From Rhizobium sp. 007 (lineage in GTDB: Bacteria > Pseudomonadota > Alphaproteobacteria > Rhizobiales > Rhizobiaceae): a DNA stretch of 64,000 nucleotides. Of the stretch, positions 43,496 to 50,941 are shown piece by piece (positions within the stretch are counted from its first letter, which is position 1; each line of letters starts with the position of its first letter). The stretch spans positions 2,356,001 through 2,420,000 of the forward strand of contig NZ_CP064187.1 of the NCBI RefSeq assembly GCF_015353075.1. The letters run 5' to 3'. The notes under the pieces are model-generated. The model saw nothing but the letters and a program-made list of their open reading frames with translations, made no database searches and had not been told where the DNA came from. A program made the translations under genes and the position numbers.

Positions 43496-43785
43496 ACAGG
43501 CTTGGCTTCCTGCAGGACCCGGCTGCGGACACGTTCGGGAAAATCGCCTGGCGTCAGAACGTGGATTTCCGTCCCGGACATCAGCGCCTGCAACTCCTCC
43601 AGCAGCCCGCCGAGATCGAAAAGCGTCGTCCCCGGCAGCGCATCGACGAGAATATCGAGATCGCTGTCCGGCCTGTCCTCGCCGCGGGCGACGGAACCGA
43701 AGATGCGCGGGTTCGCCGTGTTGAAACGCGTCGTGGCGTCGCGGATCGCCTGCCTGTTCTTTTCCAGCACTTCCGATGGCTTCAT
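43492..43785 (-). CDS. mntA: MNT-domain nucleotidyltransferase antitoxin
   Basis: A 97-residue minimal nucleotidyltransferase. The GSX10DXD signature is complete: Gly30-Ser31, Asp42 and Asp44 in IFGSVARGEDRPDSDLDILV. Members of this family AMPylate the partner HEPN toxin and so neutralise it. The gene begins 57 bases after the alc stop and overlaps hepT by 4 bases. Both proteins look full length, so the pair may be active. Confidence 0.92.
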   Translation of the reverse strand: MKPSEVLEKNRQAIRDATTRFNTANPRIFGSVARGEDRPDSDLDILVDALPGTTLFDLGGLLEELQALMSGTEIHVLTPGDFPERVRSRVLQEAKPV

Positions 43786-43842
43786 CGAGGCATCACTCCT
43801 GATGCCTCGAATATAGGTGAGCGGCGATAAAGAAGAAAGAAC

Positions 43843-44865
43843 TCACCCCTTCACCCCGAAGAGCCGCAGCCGCATGATGCCGCCATCCGGATGCATCGCG
43901 ATGCGGACATGCGTCACCGGCCCGATATCGGCGATGGCATCCGCGCCATATTCGTGGATGTGGTCCATCTGCAACTTGGTGCGTGTCAGTATCGGCTTCC
44001 AGTTTTCCGAAGCCGCTGTGTCCACTTCGCTCAGCGTATCGCCAACATCGGGCAGATATGCGCCGAGAAGCTCGCAGGTATCCGGGAAATTGCCCTTGAA
44101 GAAGGCGGTATCGACAATGACGCGCTTGATTGTGCCGGGGTGGCCGAGGCGGATAACAGCCCAGTCGTGACCCGGGCCGCGGCGGCGCTTGGTTTCCCAG
44201 CCGTCGCCCATATTGATGCCGCGTCCGGGGCCGAGCATCTTGTCCGGGTGGCCGTAATGGGCGTCCGACCAGGCAAGCGACTTCGCGCCATTGAATATAC
44301 AGCCGAGGTCAACTTCCTCGCTCGCGCCGACCTTCGACCAGTCGAAATAGGCCGAGCCGTAGACGCGCAGGCGCGCGACGCCGCCATCGGGATAGATATG
44401 CAGGCGCAGATGCGTCCAGATCTTCTCCTTGCCGGCATTCTCGAAGAAGTGATGCGCGCTTGGCCCCAGAGGCGACTTCGCGAGGATTTCGGTCCACACC
44501 GTTGCATCGGTCGGATCGCCGTCTTCGACGAAAGCGGCCTCGATCGAGCAATGCGGCGGATAGTTGCCGGTAAAATAGCTGGTATCGACGTCGAAGCCGA
44601 AGATGCGGCCGGGCATGGCAAGCTTGACGATCGCCCAGTCATGGCCGGGCACGCGCTTGCGGCGGCTTTCCCAGCCGTCCATGTACTTGCCGTTGTCGTC
44701 GTAAAGGTCCGGATCGAAGCTCGCCGGCACATCCTGCAGCATGCGCTCCAGCGGCGCAAAGAACTCGTCCGTCGCATAGAGGCCCCTGGCGCCGAGGCGC
44801 GCGGAAGCAAGGTTGATCGCGCCGTTCGCGAAGGACGGCAGGCTGGCATTGGTATTCTCGGTCAT
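43843..44865 (-). CDS. alc: allantoicase
   Basis: A 340-residue enzyme made of two related allantoicase domains of about 150 residues each. The repeats are visible as DGWESRRKRVPGHDWAIVKL with FGFDVDTSYFTGNYP, and later DGWETKRRRGPGHDWAVIRL with VIVDTAFFKGNFP. It converts allantoate to ureidoglycolate and urea. It ends at 43843 and starts next to the uraD stop (adjacent, no gap). The conserved C-terminus VRIAMHPDGGIMRLRLFG is complete. Confidence 0.95.
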   Translation of the reverse strand: MTENTNASLPSFANGAINLASARLGARGLYATDEFFAPLERMLQDVPASFDPDLYDDNGKYMDGWESRRKRVPGHDWAIVKLAMPGRIFGFDVDTSYFTGNYPPHCSIEAAFVEDGDPTDATVWTEILAKSPLGPSAHHFFENAGKEKIWTHLRLHIYPDGGVARLRVYGSAYFDWSKVGASEEVDLGCIFNGAKSLAWSDAHYGHPDKMLGPGRGINMGDGWETKRRRGPGHDWAVIRLGHPGTIKRVIVDTAFFKGNFPDTCELLGAYLPDVGDTLSEVDTAASENWKPILTRTKLQMDHIHEYGADAIADIGPVTHVRIAMHPDGGIMRLRLFGVKG

Positions 44866-45363
44866 TCACTTCTCCGGAAGCATGGATGTCAGGCGCAAAA
44901 GCGCAATCTTTTCGACTTCAGCGCAGGCGGTCGCAAGTTCCTCGTCGCGGCTGTTGCCGATGCGTTTTTCGAAAGCCGCAAGAATATCGTCCTTGTTCAG
45001 TCCCTTCACGGCGACGATGAAGGGAAAGCCGAATTTCTGGACATAGGCGGCGTTGAGTTCGGTGAAGCGGGCATGCTCTTCGCGGCTCAGCCGGTCAAGT
45101 CCGGCACTTGCCTGCTCCTTCTTGCTGTCTTCCGTCAGTTCGCCGGCGACTGCCAGGCGTCCGGCAAGATCGGGATGGGCGCGAAGCACGCCAAGACGCT
45201 CTTCCTCGCTTGCCGCGCGGAAGATCGCGACGAGCGGAATGTGCACCTTGTCCACAGTCAACTCATCGCCAATGAAACCGTCGTCATAGGCGCGCTCGGC
45301 AATGAAGGGCGAATGTTCGAAGACACCGCCGAAACGCGACACGAATTCATCCCGCCGGATCAT
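44866..45363 (-). CDS. uraD: OHCU decarboxylase
   Basis: 165 residues from the ATG at 45363, which shares one base with the puuE stop (TGATG); the longer open frame to 45507 lies inside puuE. Features are FEHSPFIAERAYD, the catalytic His in VLRAHPDLAGRLAVAGEL, then SREEHARFTELNAAYVQKFG and FPFIVAVKGLNKDDIL. It decarboxylates 2-oxo-4-hydroxy-4-carboxy-5-ureidoimidazoline to S-allantoin. It is coupled to puuE upstream and alc downstream. Confidence 0.95.
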   Translation of the reverse strand: MIRRDEFVSRFGGVFEHSPFIAERAYDDGFIGDELTVDKVHIPLVAIFRAASEEERLGVLRAHPDLAGRLAVAGELTEDSKKEQASAGLDRLSREEHARFTELNAAYVQKFGFPFIVAVKGLNKDDILAAFEKRIGNSRDEELATACAEVEKIALLRLTSMLPEK

Positions 45364-46289
45364 CAGGTCATGTCCTGCTTGTGGTTCTTGTGCCAATGCT
45401 CGGCAATCTCGATGCGGCGAGGGATCCACACGTTGTCGTGCTTCAGCACATATTCGATGAAACGCTTCAGGGCTGCAGCGCGGCCGGGCCGACCGACCAG
45501 ACGGCAATGCAGGCCGACCGACATCATCTTCGGGCTGCCGGCCTTGCCTTCTTCGTAGAGCGTATCGAAGGCATCCTTGAGATAAGTGAAGAATTGATCG
45601 CCGGAATTGAAGCCCTGCGGCGTCGCAAAGCGCATGTCGTTCGTTTCAAGCGTATAAGGAATGATGAGGAACGGTTTGTCATCAACCCCCTTCACCCAGT
45701 AGGGCAGGTCATCGGCATAAGAGTCTGACGAATAAAGGAACCCGCCCTCCTCTTGAACCAGCCGCAGCGTATTGTCGGAGGGCTTTCCCTGGTACATGCC
45801 GAAGGGGCGCTCGCCGGTGAGTTCGGTGTGGAGACGCACCGCTTCGAGAATGTGCTTGCGCTCGAGGTCTTCCGGAAAATCCTTGTACTCCAGCCAGCGG
45901 TAGCCATGGCTGGCGATCTCCCAGCCGGCTTCTTTCATCGCCGCGACGGCCTCCGGATTGCGGGCCATCGCAAGCGTCACGCCGTAGACGGTCACCTGAA
46001 CCTTGAGCTCGGTGAACATACGCCAGAGCCGCCAGAACCCGGCGCGCGAACCGTATTCGTAGATCGATTCCATGTTCAAGTTGCGCTGGCCGGGCCAGGG
46101 CGCCGCTCCCACGATTTCCGACAGCAGGTTCTCGGACGACGGATCACCATCGAGGATCGAGCTCTCGCCGCCCTCTTCGTAATTGATGACGAACTGCACG
46201 GCGAGGCGGGCCTCGTCCGGCCATTTCGGATCGGGGGTATTGCGACCATAGCCGACGAGATTGCGCGGATAGGTATCGGAAGCCATCAA
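45363..46289 (-). CDS. puuE: allantoinase PuuE (polysaccharide deacetylase type)
   Basis: A 308-residue cofactor-independent allantoinase of the polysaccharide-deacetylase superfamily. The N-terminus YPRNLVGYGRNTPDPKWPD, then VQFVINYEEGGESSILDGD, EIASHGYRWLEYKDFPEDLE and GLHCRLVGRPGRAAALKRF, are PuuE signatures. It opens the allantoin ring to allantoate. It is the first gene of the leftward puuE-uraD-alc-mntA-hepT-allA-hiuH operon. The IS element starts about 100 bases upstream of its start, so its promoter lies in a short space that the insertion may have affected. Confidence 0.95.
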   Translation of the reverse strand: MMASDTYPRNLVGYGRNTPDPKWPDEARLAVQFVINYEEGGESSILDGDPSSENLLSEIVGAAPWPGQRNLNMESIYEYGSRAGFWRLWRMFTELKVQVTVYGVTLAMARNPEAVAAMKEAGWEIASHGYRWLEYKDFPEDLERKHILEAVRLHTELTGERPFGMYQGKPSDNTLRLVQEEGGFLYSSDSYADDLPYWVKGVDDKPFLIIPYTLETNDMRFATPQGFNSGDQFFTYLKDAFDTLYEEGKAGSPKMMSVGLHCRLVGRPGRAAALKRFIEYVLKHDNVWIPRRIEIAEHWHKNHKQDMT

Positions 46290-46401
46290 ATCACCTTTTG
46301 AAAGTCAGGCGAAACGGTAGCACCCAGAGACGGAATGTCGAGACGGAAACGCGAAACTGACTTTCGCCGCTACGGCACAAGTCGCCGCCTCTGCGGCTGG
46401 A

Positions 46402-46860
46402 TCATCGTGAACCTCGCGGGATACCCCGGCGTTCAGGCCGGGGAGGAACGCGAGAGCGGCCTTGGGCCGCTTCCCGCTGGGATTTGACATATTCGGCGAT
46501 CACCGAGAGCGGTGCGCCGCCACAGCTTGCCGCAAAGGAGGACGGCGACCACAAAACGCCCTTGTGGTAGCGCCCGGTGATTTCCGGGCGGCTCTCGCGC
46601 AGACGTCGGCTGGATACGCCGTTGCGGCTGTTGACCAGCTTCGACAGGGCGATCTTCGGAGGGTCATGCACCCGCAGGGGAACATGATCGTCCTCGCCGT
46701 CGCATTCGATCAATTCGGCCTCGAAGTCGCGACACAGCTTGGCGAAGATGCGCCGCCGGTGGCGGATTGCCGGTTCTGACAGAACGTCACGGCGGTATTT
46801 CGTGACAAAGACCAAATGACCATGGAGCATGTAGACGACATGCCTGCCGGTGCGATCCAC
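46402..46860 (-). pseudogene. tnpA: IS200-type transposase TnpA with altered HUH motif
   Basis: 152 residues from GTG 46860 (AAGGAG site). Y1 HUH transposase features are VVYMLHGHLVFVTKYRRDVL, KIALSKLVNSRNGVSSRRLR and GVLWSPSSFAASCGGAPLS, with the catalytic Tyr in VIAEYVKSQ. The expected HUH motif (DHVHLLV in relatives) reads DHVPLRV here, so the second metal-binding His is Pro. The protein is full length but should not bind its metal or cut DNA. I therefore treat it as an inactivated gene. Confidence 0.8.
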
Positions 46861-46896
46861 GGTTGCGCTCCTTGGAGCAATTGATAGAATCGTAAC

Positions 46897-48167
46897 ATGA
46901 TCCACCGCGCTTTCCGCTACAAGCTCGCTCCGACCGCCGAACAGGAAGTCCTGTTGCGGCAGTTCGCGGGGGTTGTGCGGCTGGTCTATAATCTGGCGCT
47001 GGAGCAGCGCAGGGACTGGTGGCGGCATTACCGGCGGCAGACCGGGAACCGCTTGAACGACATCGCCCAGGCGCGGGAATTGACCGCACTGCGGGCCGCG
47101 TTCGACTGGATTGCCGCCGTGCATGTGACGCCCCAGCAGCAGGCCCTGCGCGATCTGGATAAGGCGTATGCCAACTTCTTGGCCGGGCGCGCAGGATATC
47201 CCTCGCGGCCCGCAAGAAGGGCGTGAACGGCGCCTTCCGCTTTCAGGGGCGGGAGATCGAGGTCAAGCGCCTGAACGGCAAGTGGTCCGCCGCGCGCCTT
47301 CCCAAGATCGGCTGGGTGAAGTTCCGCGACACGCGGCTCCTGCGTGGCAAGACCATGAATGTGACGGTGAGCCTGGCGGCGAACGGCTGGCACATCGCCT
47401 TCGCCTGCGAAATCGACCATGCCGTCCCGCAAAACGATTTGCCCGCCGTGGGGATCGACCGGGGCGTGGCGAACACGCTGACGCTTTCGACCGGGGAGCA
47501 TTGGTGGATGCCTGCCGGCCTTGCGGAGATCGAGCGCAGGAAGCGCAGGGCCCAGCGCGTTCTGGCGCGGCGCAAGCGCGGGTCGCGTCGCCACGCGAAG
47601 GCCCGCCGCCGCGTTGCCGCCTTGCAGGCCCGTGCTGCCCGCATCCGGCAGGATTGGCGGCACAAGGCCAGTCTTGATATCGCCCGTCGCTTCGCAACGG
47701 TCGTGCTGGAAGACCTCGCCACGCGCAACATGACGCGCAGCGCCAGGGGAACCGTGGACGCGCCCGGAACCAACGTCTGCCAGAAGGCGGGCCTGAACCG
47801 GGCGATCCTCGAACAAGGCTGGCACGGCTTTGCAACCGTGTTGGCCTACAAGCTCGAAGAACGGGGCGGATACCTGTGCAAGGTCGATCCCCGCCACACC
47901 TCGCAGACCTGTTCGGCCTGCGCAGCCGTGGACAGGGAAAGCCGCGAAAGCCAAGCGTCTTTCCGCTGTTGCCAATGCGGCTTGCGCGCCCATGCCGACC
48001 ACAATGCTGCAATCAACATCCTGCGTCGGAACACGGCGTCTATGATCGTGGAGGAAGGGCAGCGGCTCTCCGTTGAAGCGATAACCATCGGCGGAGCTTC
48101 GCGCCCCCTCGGAAATCCCCCGCTTTTCAAGCGGGGGAAGATGTTAAATGCCTGCGGCCCGCAATAG
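46897..48167 (+). pseudogene. tnpB: TnpB RNA-guided nuclease gene, frameshifted
   Basis: The first frame (46897-47226) encodes MIHRAFRYKLAPTAEQEVLL up to AGYPSRPARRA and stops. The second (47223-48167) resumes with KKGVNGAFRFQGREIEVKRL, so one base is missing near 47205-47220. Downstream the RuvC residues are intact: Asp in AVGIDRGVANT, Glu in VVLEDLATRNM, Asp in HADHNAAINI, plus the zinc finger CSACAAV...FRCCQCG. The stop and a GTG overlap (GTGA), so two polypeptides (109 and 314 residues) could be made by coupling. About 422 residues in the intact form. Confidence 0.82.
48060..48150 (+). ncRNA. candidate TnpB omega RNA scaffold end
   Basis: In IS200/IS605 elements the 3' end of tnpB and the right end form the omega RNA that guides TnpB. 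The 21-base hairpin at about 48118-48138 at the tnpB 3' end has the position of the scaffold's terminal stem. The guide would be the sequence just past the element, that is the azlD 3' end (from about 48148). Extent inferred from family knowledge, not measured. Confidence 0.4.
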
Positions 48168-48446
48168 CGCGACGCAGAAGACGCCGAGCGCCACGGAAAC
48201 GAGCATCGGCAGACGGAGTGCGGCAATGGCGGTGAGCGCGCAGGCGATCGTTTCCGCAATGCCGGTGGCAAAGGCGGTCGGCGCGACGACCGCCATCAGA
48301 ACGGCAGGCGGAATGGATTCGATCGCCTTTCGGCGGCTTCCCTCCAAGGACAGATGCCACACGAGCACAAGACCGCTCAGGCGCGTGAGCACCGTCACGG
48401 CTGCCATGGCGATGATCGCGACAAGGGTGGAGAAATCGACTGTCAT
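48144..48446 (-). CDS. azlD: AzlD-type branched-chain amino acid exporter small subunit
   Basis: A 100-residue membrane protein with three to four helices: LVAIIAMAAVTVLTRLSGLV, ESIPPAVLMAVVAPTAFATG, LPMLVSVALGVFCVALLRAA. It is the small partner of AzlC in a two-component exporter for branched-chain or other amino acids. It overlaps azlC by 4 bases. The last codon and TAA at 48144 coincide with the IS right end, so the element landed at or next to the stop without visibly shortening the protein. Confidence 0.9.
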   Translation of the reverse strand: MTVDFSTLVAIIAMAAVTVLTRLSGLVLVWHLSLEGSRRKAIESIPPAVLMAVVAPTAFATGIAETIACALTAIAALRLPMLVSVALGVFCVALLRAAGI

Positions 48447-49147
48447 TGCGTTACCTCCACGCGCCGACTGCCGCTGGCAACTGCCGCAAGCAGACCGGCG
48501 CCGGCGCCGGCTGCGATGTACCAGACGCCTGGTACGAAATGTTGGGTCGCTACCGCGGCCGCACCGCTTGCGATAAGCACAGCGCCGGTTTCCGGTCCCT
48601 TCCAGAAGCCCATGACGAGCACGATGAAGACGGCCGGAAAGGCGAAATCCAGTCCAAGCGCCACGGGATCACCGAGGAAAGCGCCGAGCGTCGCGCCCGC
48701 AAGGCTCGAAAGCACCCAGGCGAGATAGAAGGGCGCGGCAAGCCCAGCGAACCAGGCGGGCGTGAGCCGCGCAAGACCGGCGCGGAATTCCGCCATCGCC
48801 CAGATCTCGTCTGCAAGAAACAGGCATGCGAAATAGCGCCTGCGTCCGCCAAAAGCCTGCATCTTGGTGCCGAGCGAAGCACTCATCAGCACATGGCGGA
48901 TATTGACGAGCAGGGCCGCAAAACCGACGCTCGTCCACGAGGCCGGATGCGTCCAGATATCCATTGCCACGAACTGCGAACCGCCGGCAAAGACCAACGC
49001 GCTCATCAGTGCCGTCTCGACCGGGGAAAGCCCTTTCGTGACCGCGACCGCGCCGAAGACGAGGCCGATCGGTATGACGGCAGCGATGAGCGGCGAAATG
49101 GCTCTCATGCCGCCCAGGAACTCCGCCCATTTTCCATTCTCATTCAC
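48443..49147 (-). CDS. azlC: AzlC-type branched-chain amino acid exporter large subunit
   Basis: A 234-residue membrane protein with about five to six helices. AzlC features are GMRAISPLIAAVIPIGLVFG, SALVFAGGSQFVAMDIW, LLVNIRHVLMSASLGTKM and LFLADEIWAMAEF. With AzlD it exports branched-chain amino acids or analogues such as azaleucine. It is divergent from no gene; the AraC gene upstream runs the same way with about 65 bases between the AraC stop and the azlC start, so AraC-azlC-azlD may be co-regulated. Confidence 0.93.
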   Translation of the reverse strand: MNENGKWAEFLGGMRAISPLIAAVIPIGLVFGAVAVTKGLSPVETALMSALVFAGGSQFVAMDIWTHPASWTSVGFAALLVNIRHVLMSASLGTKMQAFGGRRRYFACLFLADEIWAMAEFRAGLARLTPAWFAGLAAPFYLAWVLSSLAGATLGAFLGDPVALGLDFAFPAVFIVLVMGFWKGPETGAVLIASGAAAVATQHFVPGVWYIAAGAGAGLLAAVASGSRRVEVTQ

Positions 49148-49214
49148 GACAGGATCTCCGATTTGATGCGGAGGTTTTAGAATGGAGATGAATGGTAGTC
49201 TTGAACGAAAGTGA

Positions 49215-50072
49215 CTACCGCGCGCGGTATTGGCCGGGCGTCACGCCGGTGCGCGCCTTGAAATGCCGGCTGAAATGCGCCTGGTCGGCGAAACCGCATT
49301 CGAGCGCAATCTCCGCCGGCTGTCCGCCAGCCTGCAGCTTGCGCCGGGCAACGCGAATGCGGATATCAGTGAGGAAGGCGTGCGGCGTGATGTGGAACTC
49401 CTTGCGGAAGGCGCGTATCAGATGCGCACGGCTGAGGCCCGCCACGGCGGCGAGTTCTTCAAGTCCGACATCAAAGGCGTAGTTTTCCATCAGGTAGTCA
49501 CGGGCGCGCTGCACGGCCGACCGCTCCTGCGTGTCGATCGGCACGATAATTGAACTGCCGTGATGCCGAAACATGGCCTCGAGCACAAGGAACATGCCCT
49601 GACTGGTCTCCAGCGCACCGGCCCCCAATTCCAGCGCGCGGTGCGCATCATAAAAAGCCTCGGCAAGCCGGGGATCGTGAAGGATCTGCTTGCCGAAGGC
49701 CGGCATGCCGCTGAAGGTGCGGCCGGTGACATCTTCCAGGATTTCGCGGAAGAGTGACGTGTCCGGGTAGATCATCCGGTAGCGATAGCCGCCCTCGACA
49801 GGCACGCCGTCATGGATTTCGCCCGGATTGATCAGATAGAGATCGCCCGGCCCCGAGCTTTCGCGCGCCCCCCGGATCGTCGCGATCTGGCTGCCGCTTT
49901 CGATAGCGCCAATGCTGAAGGTCTCGTGGGCATGCGGCGCGAACTCATGCGTCAGGAACGTCGCGCTCAGGCACTCCATGCCGCCGAAACGGCTGTCACG
50001 CCAGAATCGCGTCGTCTCCGCTCCAGACAGCGGCATGGCTTCGGTTGCCTGTTCCTGGGAGATGTTGTCCAT
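49215..50072 (-). CDS. AraC-family transcriptional regulator
   Basis: A 285-residue regulator with an N-terminal cupin effector domain (LSATFLTHEFAPHAHETFSI, LYLINPGEIHDGVPVEGGY) and a C-terminal double helix-turn-helix (VGLEELAAVAGLSRAHLIRA, RKLQAGGQPAEIALECGF, then DQAHFSRHFKARTGVTPGQY). AraC proteins of this shape, lying just upstream of azlC, often activate the exporter. The ligand may be an amino acid. Complete length. Confidence 0.92.
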   Translation of the reverse strand: MDNISQEQATEAMPLSGAETTRFWRDSRFGGMECLSATFLTHEFAPHAHETFSIGAIESGSQIATIRGARESSGPGDLYLINPGEIHDGVPVEGGYRYRMIYPDTSLFREILEDVTGRTFSGMPAFGKQILHDPRLAEAFYDAHRALELGAGALETSQGMFLVLEAMFRHHGSSIIVPIDTQERSAVQRARDYLMENYAFDVGLEELAAVAGLSRAHLIRAFRKEFHITPHAFLTDIRIRVARRKLQAGGQPAEIALECGFADQAHFSRHFKARTGVTPGQYRAR

Positions 50073-50119
50073 CGGCCGGATATAGCATCTTTGGGCCGCC
50101 CATTCTTGAACAAAAGTGA

Positions 50120-50827
50120 TCAGGCGATCTTGCGCGCGCTGACCTTGCCCATCGGATGCAGCGAATGGACGCGGAACGGCCCGCCTGTGCCTTCCTCGAT
50201 CATCAGCGCGATGTTGGCGACGGTGACCGGCTCAGCGAGAACAGGCTCGAAGACGTTACGCAGCGCCTGCTCGATGCGCGGCATATCGACAAGATTGACA
50301 GGACCCGTCACAGGCATGTGGAAGCGGAACTCGTCCATCACATAGGGATTGCCCCAGCGATGCAGGTTGGCAAACTGCGCGGCCGAAAGCCCATCCGGAT
50401 CGATGCGCTCGATCTCGGCTTCGGAAAGGGGTGCACGGAAGCGGTCGAAATGCTGCACGACCGCAGAAGCGAGATAGTGCATGTGTTCGCAGGGGACCGA
50501 CGGCACGAGGCTGAAGTAATTGCGCAGGCGCGCGACCTCGATCCTTGGAATCCGGAACGGCTGGAAGCTGCCGGAAAAGCGCATCATATCGCGTAAAAGT
50601 TGCGTTTCCGAAACATCGGGTGCAAGATGAAACGGCGCCTTCAGCACACCATGGAAACCGTAGCGGCGCGGCACGGCAGTATGGAACGCTATATCGTGGA
50701 TGCCGATGCCGCCAATGGCCGGAGGTTCGACCATCTCGCCGGAAAAGACGTTGCGGCCAAGCCAATTGGCCGCCACCTGGCTGAGCGGATCGCTCGGCGT
50801 CGGCGTGAAGCAAATGGCGTAGCGCAT
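50120..50827 (-). CDS. DUF1045 family protein (2H phosphoesterase-like)
   Basis: A 235-residue protein of the DUF1045 group, often annotated as a phosphonate metabolism protein. MRYAICFTPTPSDPLSQVAA opens the fold. The two His motifs YGFHGVLKAPFHL and FRFHMPVTGPVN are the HX(T/V) pair of 2H phosphoesterases. The family is often next to phn genes, where it may act on cyclic phosphate intermediates. Here no phn gene is in view, so the substrate is uncertain. It is monocistronic. Confidence 0.85.
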   Translation of the reverse strand: MRYAICFTPTPSDPLSQVAANWLGRNVFSGEMVEPPAIGGIGIHDIAFHTAVPRRYGFHGVLKAPFHLAPDVSETQLLRDMMRFSGSFQPFRIPRIEVARLRNYFSLVPSVPCEHMHYLASAVVQHFDRFRAPLSEAEIERIDPDGLSAAQFANLHRWGNPYVMDEFRFHMPVTGPVNLVDMPRIEQALRNVFEPVLAEPVTVANIALMIEEGTGGPFRVHSLHPMGKVSARKIA

Positions 50828-50941
50828 GCAATCTCCTCCACCAAAGGAAGGGCGCGCAGACGATTCCGGCGCCGTCGATGCGCAAGCAGATAGGTGATTT
50901 GCATGACAGAATAACGAAAAGCACCAGCTTCTAATTCACGT

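Larger units (their letters stand above)
46385..48150. mobile_element. IS200/IS605-family insertion sequence (decaying)
   Basis: An element of about 1.75 kb with divergent tnpA (-) and tnpB (+), 36 bases between starts. The left end has a hairpin CCCCGGC-GTTCAG-GCCGGGG (about 46424-46443). The right end has CCCCCGCTT-TTC-AAGCGGGGG (about 48118-48138) followed by AAGATGTTAA. Subterminal hairpins in place of terminal inverted repeats are the rule in this family. The right end falls on the azlD stop codon. Exact ends cannot be fixed without an empty-site comparison. Confidence 0.8.

Noticed and set aside
45364..45507. Longer form of uraD
   Set aside because: The extension lies inside puuE; the TGATG joint gives the family's normal start.
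46402..47124. 241-codon reverse frame starting before tnpA
   Set aside because: The part before 46860 is antisense to tnpB; TnpA homology begins at the GTG with its own AAGGAG.
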